Shown piece after piece: positions 11,794-23,479 of a stretch of 64,000 nucleotides of DNA. The DNA lies in NCBI GenBank assembly GCA_003254905.1, contig QANU01113048.1:78269-142268 (forward strand), given 5' to 3'. Both the position numbers and the translations under genes were made by a program. Source of the DNA: Nissolia schottii (lineage: Eukaryota; Streptophyta; Magnoliopsida; Fabales; Fabaceae). Below the pieces are notes generated by a model. That model had not been told where the DNA came from, did no database searches, and saw nothing but the letters and a program-made list of their open reading frames with translations. Position 1 is the first letter of the stretch. Every line of letters begins with the position of its first letter.

Positions 11794-12842
11794 ACTCTTT
11801 TTAATATATTAGTGTAATGGAAGTAACAATTTGCATGGAGTTGGCGGTGGAGAATGCATCAAGGAGAACTAGCCCATAACCTGTTCATATGGAATTAGAA
11901 AAGCAAAAGTACAGAATTGCAGCATGGAGATAATAGAAAGAGAGCACTGAATATCTAGGCAACTCAAACACACAGTGCCCCAGAAGAGATGGTGGGCCTC
12001 AATATAGCTTTTAAGACACCTAATCCTTCCATATTGGGCTTCGGAGTCAGATCATGAACCTCTGACACCCTGACATCTCTCTCTGGTTTTGTGATTGGCT
12101 TCGGCCACCGTCCACCGTCCATGTTAATTTTGAGACAACACACGATTCTTAATTACACCACACAGTACCAAACTATTTCAATCCTAATTCCATGGGTACC
12201 AATGCTCAGTCAATTATCTTTACAAATAATGTTGGGCGGATTGTGTGGGAAGCAAGCGGGAGAAGCTGGCGCATGAAGGCAGTTTTGTTAAAAAATTTTG
12301 AAGGAAAAATATTTTATTAAAAGTATAAGTTTTAAGTTTTTAATGCATTGATAATATTAAAAAAAAATTACTTTAAGCTTATAATCAGTGCCCTTACAAA
12401 AATTGCTAGTAAAATCTTGTATAAATTCATGAAAAAGAAAATGCCTACTCTAATTTTATTTCTATTATTTGTTTTACTCGTGGTTTCTTCATTTCTTGGA
12501 ATCTAACTGGACCATGTAAGTTTCATATAAAGTTTAGTTACTTCCTTCGTATTGAGTAGCAGAACTAATTTTTTTTTTAATTATGTATATTTATTTTATA
12601 TAAGATGTCATGTTGACTCACATTTCATTCACTCTTAAATAAAATTATAATATCAAGTAAACTTTTTTGAAATCTTCCAATATTAAATATTTAGATATAT
12701 GTGAATCGATATGACATAACATATAAAATAAATACACAATAGTTTTCTTCTTCCTCTCTTAAGACATGCAATAGGGTTTAGGTGTTCATGCACGGTGTCG
12801 TGTACCTAGCACCATTGAACATATTAGGATATCAAAAATGTG
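11794..12842. other. Non-repetitive intergenic stretch
   Basis: No gene recognised. The part 11820-12290 has mixed base composition and looks like single-copy DNA, possibly upstream regulatory sequence of the zinc-finger gene. The rest is AT-rich. Confidence 0.35.
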
Positions 12843-13054
12843 ACATGTACACCAAATTTCACATACTCATACATACACTATCAATAATGCACAAACTTTA
12901 TTCTCACGAGTGCACAAACATTACAAACTTGTAAATGATACTCTCAATTATATTTAATTAAGTGCATAAATATTACATGAATTAAAACACAAACTTTATG
13001 TCTATAAGTACAAGGCATATGTATGGTGTATGATTTTTTGTGTAAGTGTATCAG
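12843..13054. mobile_element. MITE (copy 2 of a nearby pair)
   Basis: Same orientation and interior as the element at 11583-11793 (ATGCACAAACTTTATTCTCA, TTAATTAAGTGCATAAA, AAAACACAAACTTTATGT), with ends TGTACACCAAATTTCACATA and TGATTTTTTGTGTAAGTG. The two copies bracket about 1 kb upstream of the zinc-finger gene. Confidence 0.6.
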
Positions 13055-13264
13055 AAATCTTAACTCTTAAGACATATATCATAGCAACACTTTGGATGAA
13101 GAGTAGGTTTATGTTTAAACTCTGCAAAAACGTGAAACACAAAGTGGTCATGAAATCTCTAAAATCGTCAGAAAACAGACAAGGAACTGCCCTCCAAGAG
13201 GCTAACGCATGTTCAGACGAAGAAAGTGATTGGTGAGAGGAAATGTTTGGTTTCGAAAATGGAA

Positions 13265-13288
13265 TCTCTCTCTCTCTCTCTCTCTCAC
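13265..13288. repeat. (CT)n microsatellite in the zinc-finger gene 5' region
   Basis: About eleven CT units lie some 330 bp before the start codon. CT-rich tracts are common in plant promoters and 5'UTRs. Confidence 0.8.
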
Positions 13289-13540
13289 TCTCTTATCTCT
13301 TCTGTTCCCAAGCCCATACACCTTATTGTCTCATGCACTGTATTTAATGATACCACTGCTCAGAGGCTCTTCACACTTTCCAATTCTTTGAGAACACCCT
13401 CCTTCTGAACTCTTCATTCAATTCTTTGATCAGTTCAAATTCCAACATCCAAACTCCTACCAGTTTCTCCATTCCTTTAAAAACACCTCTTATCCTCTCC
13501 CCTGCCTCAGAGTTGAGCCATCCGTCTGATATTTCCTCAG

Positions 13541-13604
13541 GTAAAACTATCATGCTTGTACTTTTAAGCGTAGTTCTCTCTTTTAATTGCTTTATGGGTT
13601 TCAG
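13541..13604 (+). other. Probable 64-nt 5'UTR intron of the zinc-finger gene
   Basis: A good donor (CCTCAG then GTAAAACT) and acceptor (TATGGGTTTCAG) lie 10 nt before the ATG. Removing the interval also removes an in-frame upstream ATG at 13587, leaving 13614 as the natural start. Inferred; transcript data would settle it. Confidence 0.5.
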
Positions 13605-13613
13605 AATATAGAG

Positions 13614-14180
13614 ATGGGAGATGAAGAAAAGGTAACCAAAGTTGAAGAGAGCCTAGGAGAAGATGCAACATCAAGAATTTTCCCATGCCTGTTCTGTTCA
13701 AGAAAGTTTTTCAGTTCTCAAGCTTTAGGGGGACACCAAAATGCTCACAAGAAAGAGAGAACGGCTGCAAGAAAGGCTAAGAGGGCTGCAGAGTACTCGT
13801 GTGTTCTCTTTGCCAACCCACTATCGACCCCTATGGCTTTTGCCCCGACCCATCATCAACTGGGTGCTTTAAATCCTTCAATGTTCATCACTTCCCACGC
13901 AGCAAATCTCCCTCATCTCCCAAGCCATCCAATTTCAGAACAATTTGGATCGAACGGCGCACCTCAATTTGGGAATGCTTTCATTGAGGGATGCTGCTCC
14001 GGACATCGATTCTGTGAGGATGACGAGAAGAGTTTAGTTAACTGGCAAAGAAGCATTATGAGAAGCAATAACTTGAGCAGGGACGACGCATCACCACCGA
14101 AGAGTAAGAACCAAGATCTTGGGATTTGGACTAATGGTACAAGGAAAGATCAGAAGCTTGATTTGTCTCTTCATCTGTAG
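13614..14180 (+). CDS. C2H2 zinc-finger transcriptional repressor with EAR motif
   Basis: Encodes 188 residues in one exon. A single plant-type C2H2 finger covers about residues 23-45: Cys25, Cys28, His41 and His45 in a C-x2-C-x12-H-x3-H layout, with the plant-specific QALGGH helix (36-41). A basic stretch ([13 protein letters not shown]) follows and is a likely nuclear signal. The protein ends in LDLSLHL, an EAR-type repression motif. One finger plus a terminal EAR motif is the layout of the small SUPERMAN / ZFP / LATE FLOWERING group, which bind DNA and recruit TOPLESS-type corepressors; the [20 protein letters not shown] stretch is closest to the LATE FLOWERING-like type. I chose the ATG at 13614 because the upstream in-frame ATG (13587) falls in a likely 5'UTR intron. 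The specific orthologue and process are not determined. Confidence 0.92.
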   Translation: MGDEEKVTKVEESLGEDATSRIFPCLFCSRKFFSSQALGGHQNAHKKERTAARKAKRAAEYSCVLFANPLSTPMAFAPTHHQLGALNPSMFITSHAANLPHLPSHPISEQFGSNGAPQFGNAFIEGCCSGHRFCEDDEKSLVNWQRSIMRSNNLSRDDASPPKSKNQDLGIWTNGTRKDQKLDLSLHL

Positions 14181-15415
14181 AGTTGGTTGTATAGAATGCG
14201 GGCGAGATGATATGCGTTTCTCTGAAGCACCTCACTTTTAAGAATGATTGAATTTTTCTTGTGTATACTTGCTCCTCACTTACCAATGCATGAGTCTTCT
14301 TTTTTACTTTCGGTTGTAATGCCATGATACGATAAATAATAAGCCAGCTTAAAAGGATTGAGATTTGAGATGAATATATATCTTTCTTTTCTGTTTTTAC
14401 CCTCATTTTGTAAATACTAAGTAGGTAACTAATATGCAGGTCAATTTGAGCCTAGATTAATCGCCAGACTAGCATAAAACCAGATTCTCCGGGCAATTCC
14501 ATGTATGATAGCAACTCATTCGTACACAACGAAATTATAATAGGGCTTCATATTTTTTATAACTGCAAATTTTATATTATATATAATTCCAACACTATAC
14601 TAACTCAGAATTCGGTACCTAGAAATAAAAAACAATGACTGTGCCCCAGTGAAATAGATCCATCATCTTATAAGCTATATTGCTATATGATATGAATACT
14701 TGACCGGTCTGTGCATCGCACATTGTTTAGCATCATGCAAAATAAAAACATTTAGGTTTATTTGTTTGAGGAGATGAAAAAATAGTAGGCGAGTTAAAAT
14801 AATAGGAGATGAAAGGTTTTTTATTTGTGTCTGAGGGGGAGGCGGCGTGTTTAAAAATAACCTTTTAAGTTCACTAACTGTTGCTCAGTAAAGGGGGGGA
14901 TTTGTTTCAACTCATTGTAATCCCATAAGAGTGGCCAAAATTTGGAGGGTAGTGAAATGAGTTGCAGTCACCTAGCTCATATTTCTGTTGTGCCACTACC
15001 AAACAAACATGAAGTAACTTCCGTTCTAAATTATCTAACTCCTCGACAAGCACACCCTTGACCATCAAAAGGAAAAGAGCACTAAAATTAGGGAATCTAA
15101 AAGCCAAAGGAATCACACGAACTGTTCAATTTGGTATTTTCCCAAAAAGAGGACTATCATGTGTACCAAAACGTAAATGCAGATTATATATAAGAAGATA
15201 TTAACATAGCTGTGTTCACTATCAATCTCCTTCACATGATGAATAAATCACCAAATGCACTTTCAATGGAAATAAGATTATATGACCAAGTTCACATAAT
15301 TTAAGAACATTGGAATTTTCCTAATGACTTGCATGTACAATGAGGCTTCAAACCTGTATCATCCTAGACAAGCCTCTTTCTTGCTTGATGCTGTTATGAC
15401 TTTGCTCATCCAAAC
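14181..15415. other. Intergenic region between two convergent genes
   Basis: Holds the 3'UTRs of the zinc-finger gene (plus strand) and the TPR gene (minus strand). Otherwise AT-rich; no gene or clear repeat seen. Confidence 0.5.
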
Positions 15416-18400
15416 TTAACGCTGGAATTGTACAGAATAGGAACCAGTGTTTGGATCTTTGACTGTTTTAAAGTTATCGACACTCATCCCAAAGCGGCCC
15501 AAGACAGAATTGCCCATTTCTTTCAGTTTTGCTGCATAAAGAAACGTTTTTTCAGTGCGAGCTAGAGTAGAGAAACATATAATTGGAATCACTTGAAATA
15601 AAAGTACATACAAACTATTCACAATTTAAGAAAAGATTTTTCCTTTAAGTAGCAGATAATAGGCAATTGCCAAAAACAATATAAAAAAAATAAAGCAGCA
15701 GGTAATAGGCTAGCCTATGATGTTCATGTAGCGTTTCATCATCCCAATGCATCTAAGAATCCCAACCAATTAATTAGTTCTGCCTGGATATCCAAAAGGT
15801 TTTATTTTAAGCCATAAAACCAGGGTCCTTTCCTTTAGCCTTTCTCTGAAAATAAACAAAACATATATAACTAGACAATCCTAAAACTTCTCCAACTCCA
15901 ATTATTCCCAATCAACAACAGCCAGATCTATGCCCATTACAAAGAAAACAAAGAGCATACAAGTCTGAGAAGGAAATATATATCTACAAGATGAAATGCA
16001 GTCTCTCATAACGCAGAGTTGCTTAATTCATCTGAGAATTGCACCATGATTCAAAATCAAAATCAATGATTACATCTTTCAACCACCCAGGTATCCCATG
16101 CTTGGAAATTTCTTAACAAGGTATCCATAGATTCCTTTGTTAAAACAATTTCTTTCAGAGAAGGTTTCATCTGACTAATAAGCATTTAGACTTCACCTAT
16201 GTGAACTAGTAGATCACAAGTTCATCTTAAGAATAGACACATAACTACCCGCAAAGGCCGAGACAGGATTCCCCCCCCCCCTCCCCCTATCTTGAGATAT
16301 CTTAGGAATCACTGCATGTTAGTTTTGCAGCAGCAAGCAAGAAAGAAAAGGACGTCATATTGAGTAACAAATTACAAAAAGCGTACATGAATAACTGAGG
16401 TAATGCAATGAAAGCATGTCCATGCACCAACCAACAAAAAAGTACAAATACAAATATCATAACAAGAAGAAAAAAACCACGACAAAAAATAGACTTGCCA
16501 ATCATTTCTTCCTTCATTATTTCCTTCTTTTCTGCAGCAAGTGGCTCAAGTCGGCGAATGGCCTTCCTAGCTTGATCATTTGAGGGATCAATTTCTAAGA
16601 TCATTTTCATATCTGCCAAATATAATTTTAAATAGTGGTGAAATGAAAAGAGCAAAGTATGGCTGGAAAAGAAAATTAGTAAGATTCTGAATGCTATCAG
16701 TGTGCAAAACAAACACTTATTCATTAAGAGCCAGTAGAAAAGGTAAGGATGGGTGTGTGTAATTTTTCAAACAAAAGGAAGATCAGGTGTGATATGTGCA
16801 AATCCCAGGGGTAGGTCAGTATAATAGCCCCAAATATAAAATTTGAACTTACCAGCAATGGCCTCTTCAAAATGCTCAAGCTTTTCATGAGCCTCTCCTC
16901 TTCTTACCAAAGCTTTAATGTACACAGAATTCAGTTCTAATGCTTTTGTGCATTCTTTAACCGTGTTTTCATAGTTTCCCTGTGATATATTTAAGTTATA
17001 GAAAAACAAGTTACCAACTCAATCAATTTCAAATATAACATGACACAAAGATGATGTAAGATTTTATCTCGAATAAAATTTATTCAAATGTCAAAATGTA
17101 TGAATACAAAGTTGAAACAAGGTAAAAAAAGAAATGAGAATTACAGTTGAAAGTCTATCTCTAGTTTGGCATAATTGGCCCCTCTGATTGATGTGTGTGG
17201 TATCTAGTTTCTGTTGAATAGACCTCTTGGTTGAAGCAAATTGGCTATTTGGCTTCAAATTTTTCTCACACTAAATACATTAGGGAAGTAATAACTATGT
17301 GCACACCAAACTATCTTACAGTAAATTACTCATTAACCTCAAATTTGAAGTCTACAAGGAACCGAGCCTATGCTCATCAATAAATACTTTAATTATTTTC
17401 AAAACTTGTTAAACTGCTTATAGTTGGGTCATAATGCCCACATCACTAAGGTTGCCTCTTTACTCTTAAACTTGTTGAAAGGACTAAGTTTAAGCTTCTC
17501 ATTTATTTTCTGCAGCTGCTCATGGCTGTTATAGGAATTCCAATTTCTGGTATGCAGATAGCACTCTACTTCCAAAAATGCAATTCCCTCTCTTTTCTAT
17601 ATTAAAATTTTTTATTAAAAATAATGATAATTTAAACTGACCAAATAACATTTTTAATAAAACAAATGTTATTTAATTTTTATTCTTGCAGATTAGTGGG
17701 ACGGAGAATTGTCAACTCCAAAAATAGAGCACTAGGCATAAGCTGTCAAACAAGTTTTTCCTTTTTTGGTAAAAGAAAAAAAAAACAGAGATAAATAGTT
17801 TATATGATTAACATGTGTGGAAGAGCATAATCAAGGAAGCTTCTAACAAATGCTTTTCTTATTAATAGGATAAAAGAACACTGTACCAGTTTCTGAAAGC
17901 ACACAGCTCGGTTTGCATGGCATATTGATTTTATTTCGACAGATGAAGGCATGTCAGGTGCAACTTGTAGAGCATGTTCATACTGCAATAATGCCTCCTC
18001 ATACTTCCCATCCACAAAAAGCTTGTTCCCTTCCATCTTTGCTTCATTTGCTTGAACCAATGCTTTCTGTTATATAAAGCAACAGCACTCAATCACTCTC
18101 TTCTCATCAGAAAGTTACTATTTTTGGGGCTTAAATGTAATGTTTTAAAAACCAAACTGAAAATGTTTGGTTCAACCAGTTGTATTATCAATTCATCATG
18201 TTTCGTTTCAAACATTTTTCCATTCAACCATATGATTTAATCAATGTTCAACCACAAATTTAATAGGTTACACAGATTAAACGATCAATCAGAGATCTCA
18301 TTGGTTCAATTTTCGGTTGGATTTTCAAAACATTGTCTTAACCCCCGAGATTGTTCTTGTTCCATTAAAGAGGATCTATTTTCCTCCTACCTTCTGTAAT

Positions 18401-18949
18401 TCTACTCTTATCAATATAGTTCTTGTATCGCAAAAACAGACCCTGAGATTGTTATGCAACCTAATAGTACTACACTACTCCACTAACATTATAAATAGAT
18501 TATGTACCCCTGAGATTGTTCAATAAAATTTTGATTATAAATAATTTTTAAACCAAAATAAGCTGATCTAAACACTTAAAAAGAACGGGGGAAAACCGTA
18601 ATCACCAATAACAAAATGGTAGCAATAAGAAAGACTCAAGCTCAGATTACCGAAACCCTAACTTTCGAAACCGAACCTGCCTCACCTCATTGATCGAGGC
18701 ATCATCAGAGGAATCTCTTGTCGTACGAACATCCTGCTCCAGCTCTGCCTGGTTCTGCTGCTGCTGCTGCTCGTGCTGCTCACGATGCTCCCGTTCTTCT
18801 CGGCTGCTAGCTCCGCCGTCTTCGCCATCGCTGCCGAGGTCGGCTTCGCTGGCGGTTTCGAAGCCGTCGGAAGCGTCGTTAGCACCGCCGGCATTGGGGG
18901 GATTGGCGTTTCGATCCTCACTCTCTTGCTGTTCTACCACCACCACCAT
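15416..18949 (-). CDS. TTC1-like tetratricopeptide repeat protein
   Basis: Five exons join in frame to 266 residues: 18949-18686, 18066-17887, 16979-16853, 16612-16499 and 15531-15416. The N-terminal 88 residues (exon 1) are acidic and low-complexity (EREHREQHEQQQQQ). Three TPR units follow at about 92-125, 131-164 and 165-198 (GNKLFVDGKYEEAL, NRAVCFQKLGNYENTVKECT, RRGEAHEKLEHFEEA). The conserved tail contains KLKEMGNSVLGRFGMS and ends DPNTGSYSVQFQR. This is the layout of animal TTC1 and its plant homologues (Arabidopsis AtTPR1 type), TPR adaptors reported to bind partners such as HSP90; function here is by family. Intron 4 uses a GC donor (ATTG then gcaagt at 16498), which is needed for the frame. 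The other introns are GT-AG. Intron 1 contains a MITE-like repeat; intron 4 has a C-rich run at 16271-16287. No break seen. Confidence 0.93.
18138..18337. mobile_element. MITE-like inverted repeat in TPR gene intron 1
   Basis: Ends TAATGTTTTAAAAACC and GGATTTTCAAAACATTG are imperfect inverses, and the interior carries GGTTCAACC-type phrases seen in many dicot MITEs. No matching 8-bp duplication was found, so the boundaries are soft. Confidence 0.45.
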
Positions 18950-19647
18950 TTTCTTCCAAGGTTCAGCGCTCTAGTTTAGATGAGAAGAAACTAGAAAAAG
19001 CGATTCTCGACTTCTTGTTCCGACGCTGTTGATCTTTGAGCTTCCTTGTCCTCGATAATCGCAACTTATGTTTGTTTCTCATACGCCTGTAAAACTGAGG
19101 GTCGGTTTACTTAACGGACTTTACATAAAAACATATTAGGTTCGTAAAAATTTAAAAAATAATAACAATTCAATTCGTTTAAGTTTGTGGGCTAAACAGG
19201 CCAAAAGCCCAAAAGAGGTGGCAGGCCAAATTGCTATTTTAAAAATTAAGTTATTTTTACTACGGGTGGCAGGCCCAAATTGAGCCCGCATACTTAATCT
19301 AACTTTGTAAGTAAAGAAATCTAAACTAGCCCGAAAACTTTGTAGACCGGAATTGATTCTATTAATCTAACTTGATCAGTGGGCACTGTTGACTAGTGCA
19401 GCCAATTAGGACCACAAGATGGTAAACAGTAAAAGGAACAAAAGAAAAGCTGCATGGCGCAAGATGTCTAACCATAAATAAAGGAGGTAATTAATTTATA
19501 TACTGACTTGCGCCCAGGAAAAAAAAAATAAAGAATACTCAATCAAAGTATACGGATATCAGAATGAAGAGCGCTGTGAATTGTGGTACTAGAAGATGTG
19601 CTAGGGCCTCTCTTTACTGACCAAATTTACAAAAGTAACAGATTGTA
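18950..19647. other. Upstream region of the TPR gene
   Basis: The 5'UTR and promoter of the minus-strand TPR gene should lie here. I see no convincing TATA box, which is common for housekeeping genes. No other gene seen. Confidence 0.4.
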
Positions 19648-19655
19648 GATGTAAC

Positions 19656-20765
19656 TAGGGGTGGGAATGGGCCAGGCGGCAGGCTGTTTGGCAAAAAGGT
19701 CAGGCTTAGACCTTTTTTAAAGCCTGTTTCAGGGAACAGGCCAGGCCAGGCTACTATGAAAGCCTGTTGGGTCTGTCAGGCCGGCCTGGGCCTGTTTACT
19801 TACAAAGGTTAGGTTTATTAAAAATTATAAACCCATTTCACCTCCACATAGTTTGAACCCGTGACCTCCACTATACCAGGTATAGTCTTAACCACTAGGC
19901 CAGTTGGTCTTTTTGTATTATTATATGCACTTATATTTATTAGTATAATTATGTTATTTTAATTTGGCTTTTTAAAAAGTAACCCTAAAATGTTGTGCTG
20001 TTGTTCTTATTCTATCAGCCTCACTCGGACTGCCTCACCTCACATCACAAATGGTGCTTTCTCTCTCGTTTGCACCTGCTGCTGCGACTGCTGCTCGTCT
20101 CCTGCTCGTCCACACCTGCTGCACCTGTTGCTGCTCGTCTCCTGCTCGTCCGCACCTGCCGCACCTGCTCAGCTCCGACGCTTGTTGCTCGTCTCGGCTG
20201 CTGCTGGTTCTGGTGGAGCTTCTGTACGGGTCTGGCTGCTGTACTCTCCGGCGCGGCGCTTGCTTACTCCCTCATAAGTAAATCTGGCTACCTCTCTCAT
20301 ACCCTCAAATCTCAATATTATGTTCTATGCTTCTAGTTTCTGTGCGGCTGCTGTACCCTCCCTCAATACCCTGAAATCTCGCCGCTGCTGCTGCTCGCCG
20401 CGGGTAAAAAATAGATCTATTTGTTTGCTTTCTGGTTCAATTTAAATTCTATTTGTTTGCTTCAATTTAAATTCTATTTAAATTCTATTTTTTTTGTCTT
20501 TCATGGCTTCTCATTACCTTCAGATCTACAAAATGTATTGGTTTGAATATGAAAAAATGAAAAAACAAAAAGTATTATGGAAATAGCTTTAGTCCTCTTT
20601 TTAGTTATAAAAAAATCAGGCAGGCCTGTCAGGCTACAGGCCAGGCCAGGCTTCCCAAACAGGCCAGGCCAGTCTCAAAAAAAAGCCTATAACAGTTAAT
20701 AGGCCAGGCCCAGGCCAGAAATTTACAAAACAGGCCTGGCCTGACCTGGTCTGTTCCCACCCCTA
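19656..20765. mobile_element. Non-autonomous hAT-type element with 8-bp duplication
   Basis: Begins TAGGGGTGGGAA and ends TTCCCACCCCTA, a perfect 12-bp inverted terminus, flanked by the identical 8-mer GATGTAAC (19648-19655 and 20766-20773). Both subterminal regions are dense in CAGGCC/GGCCTG words (19670-19800 and 20620-20745) in opposite orientation. It has no transposase. The centre holds a tRNA-like block (19830-19915) and a CTG/CTC-rich stretch (20060-20270), which may be captured cargo. Confidence 0.9.
19830..19915 (-). repeat. tRNA-like (SINE-type) block inside the hAT element
   Basis: On the minus strand an A-box-like TGGCCTAGTGGTTAAGAC is followed about 30 nt later by a B-box-like GGTCACGGGTTCAAACT. 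That is the pol III layout of tRNA-derived SINEs or a decayed tRNA. No flanking duplication or tail was found. Confidence 0.5.
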
Positions 20766-20773
20766 GATGTAAC

Positions 20774-21092
20774 CACTGCAGCTTATGAAGACAAAGAATC
20801 AGGCAAACAAAGACAGGATTGCCATTAAGAGATTGGATCACAAAGATGGCATTCACTTATTCAAGTAAGAAATACGAGGCTCCATACTGTGAGGAGCAAG
20901 TTAATTAATTCCCTTCCAATGAGGTCTCATCACTAACCATGATTCACCGTATCTCAAATGTTCCGCGCGTTTACTTCAACTCAAGAACCAGAGCCTCCAA
21001 ACATAGCAAATGGAGCATAGATTACTTTGAAAAAAAAATTTCTTTTTTATTAATTAATAGATAGATGATAAAAAATAGTTAAAAATGGCAGT
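20774..21092. other. Short intergenic stretch
   Basis: No gene or clear repeat. It separates the hAT element from LTR copy A3. Confidence 0.4.
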
Positions 21093-22280
21093 ACATATGA
21101 AACACCCTAGCTAACTGTTTACCCGTACGTAGTAAACAATGCACACTAGGTTGTTTTCTTCTTTGGTGGGGTTACTTCTAGCCCCTATTTTTAACTTGGC
21201 AAATATTTCTTACTTGAAAATATGAACCATTTTGAAAATTGTTCGTGTGCCTTATCATTTTATAAAGTAGGAGCCATGCGTGATTAAGATAGCATATAAA
21301 GATACAAGCGATAGTTAATTACATAATAGTAGTACTAGAGATCTTACTAGAGAAATATGTAAACATACAAGTATCCGGTCCATAACACCATCCATTCAAA
21401 TAATAATACATAATTACATCATCAAGTATACAAACAATAATACATTTTCATATGGCTAAGGGAACATCTAATCCCTTGAGCTAATCCAAAACATAAAGCA
21501 GTAATGATTGTCCGTTGCATCCTCAGAATCTTCTGACGTCCACAACTCCGTTGGTCTTCCGTTACCGGCTCCGTCTCGGCGTACACGTCATGATACCTGG
21601 AGTCATAAGGCAGTGGGGGTGAGAACGGTAGGTTCTCAGTGGAAAACTGTAGCTCTGCGCTCTCGGTTTTCATTCAATTATACTCCAGGCCGCTCAGGTG
21701 TTTCTAAGTGAACATGTATACTAAACATCCTACTGATTATTATCTGGCCTAAGGTCCTGAACGGCTTTATCTACGTTACTAGGTGATAGGGGAACTACTC
21801 TTGCTTACTAAGTTCTCGTGCTTGTTATTTTCCTTCGCATACTTACATAGCCGTCTCGAGCATTCTCTTAACGGTACTTACCTCATATCTAATTATCTTT
21901 TTCATATTTACTTATCTTCTTACTTATTTACTTAGCTTATTACTTATTCATACTGTCATACATACCTTTTCACATACCTTACATACATACATACATACAT
22001 TCAAGCATACTTCACATACTATAATTCTTTCTTTCTTTCTTTTATCCTTTACTTTCTTTCCTTTCCTCTTTCTTTTACTTTCCTCTTTCTTTTACGCATA
22101 CCGGCTCACCCGGGTTAGCGTCTGTCTTTGTTTATCTTACGCATACCGGCTCACCCGGGTTAGCGTTGGCTCACCCGGGTTAGCGTTCTTCTTTCTTATC
22201 TTTTCTTATGCATATAGGACATCATGTTAATCTTGCTTTAACTTTCTCTTACTTTACTTTTCTCTTGCTTTAACTGCTGG

Positions 22281-22568
22281 TCCACACCTCCTCGTACACC
22301 TTGGGACTCGTCCCCTGGTGGTGCACGACTTAACCTTTTCTGTCTGTTTCTCGAGGCAACATAACTCCACCCGATCTCTGGGTTGCAAGGGGCCGCCCTG
22401 ACAGCGTCACCAGAAGCGGACTTGTCCACACCTCCTCGTACACCTTGGGACTCGTCCCCTGGTAGTGTACGACCTAACCTTTTCTGCCTGTTCCTCGAGA
22501 CAACATGACTCCACCCGCTCACCAGGTGGCGAAGGGTCTGCCCTCACAGCAAGACCGGAAGCGGACTA
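22281..22568. repeat. 144-bp tandem duplication in LTR A3
   Basis: Two copies start TCCACACCTCCTCGTACACC at 22281 and 22425 and run through GGGACTCGTCCCCTGGT and CTCGAG to a GGAAGCGGACT-like end. It keeps a 94-residue minus-strand frame open by chance; that frame is a repeat product, not a gene. Confidence 0.85.
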
Positions 22569-22940
22569 ATATCTGACTGTTTGTTCTGCTCTTCTTTACT
22601 TGTTAATCTGTTCTTATTACTGTTTACTTTAGTCTGCTTAGACATTCCTACTAGTATAACTACATCCTTTTTCTTTAGCGTTCAATGTTGATCTTTGCAC
22701 GTATCATGACATGATTTGTTCCCTATGGTTCATTTCAATTACAATCTTTACTCATTACTTGATTAACTTCTAATCATCTGAATGTACCTTAACACGATGC
22801 ATGGCATGCTAACATATTGCTTTAAATAATCATAATGCATGGACATACTACATCACATAGTTCACATACTTCAGTTATACTCATCATTTAAATCATAACT
22901 TGTTGGATTATGTGCCTCAAGACAGCTTCCATAACAATTT

Positions 22941-23052
22941 CAGGTCTCAGACCGCTCAGCGGTACCCTAGGGCCGCTCAGCGGTTTGAGCCAGAGCGTTC
23001 AGCGGTAACCTGGGACCGCTCAGCGGTACCAAGGGCTGCTCAGCGGTCACTG
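22941..23052. repeat. ACCGCTCAGCGGT palindrome array in LTR A3
   Basis: Five units at 21-24 bp spacing: ACCGCTCAGCGGTACC, GCCGCTCAGCGGTTTG, AGCGTTCAGCGGTAACC, ACCGCTCAGCGGTACC and CTGCTCAGCGGTCAC. ACCGCTCAGCGGT is a perfect palindrome about its central C. The array lies about 420-540 nt downstream of the element's TATA box. Confidence 0.88.
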
Positions 23053-23471
23053 GGCGAAACTGAAAACCGAATGCTTTATTTTCTTTCCTTTCTCTTCCCC
23101 TTTGCTCATGGTTACTCCTTGAGGTTTTCACACATATTCCAACTATCAAAACCTATCTAATCCAGGTCACAGGACCCTTCAGAATCATCTCCCTATCCTA
23201 ACCAGAGTTCTAACATACATAAACATACATACATAGAAGCATACACATGCACATAATCAAACACAACCACCAAGGAGGTGAGTAGCCATAGTTACCCACT
23301 TTCTTGAGGCTGATTCGGTGATGAGAAGGATGGGGGAGAGCAGTCCTCCAAGCCTTGAGCGCGGTCCAAGCGTCCGGCAGAGTTTTTGCAGGGTAACCGC
23401 AGCGCACATGGGCAGAGTTTCGGCTAGCTCCAGAGAGAATTTCTCTCTTCAAATTTCTGAAAATGAAAGGC

Positions 23472-23479
23472 TATTTATA
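23472..23479 (-). promoter_or_regulatory. TATA box of LTR copy A3
   Basis: On the minus strand GGCTATAAATAGCC; it matches the equivalent box in copy A2. Confidence 0.6.

Noticed and set aside
16302..16724. 140-residue minus-strand frame in the TPR gene
   Set aside because: It is exon 4 read through into introns on both sides; the added parts are hydrophobic intron translation.
18682..18979. Three other open frames over TPR gene exon 1
   Set aside because: Low-complexity GC-rich exon; only the frame starting at 18949 on the minus strand splices into the TPR domain.
22238..22522. 94-residue frame with an internal repeat in LTR A3
   Set aside because: Product of the 144-bp tandem duplication; no family resemblance and not conserved in sister LTRs.
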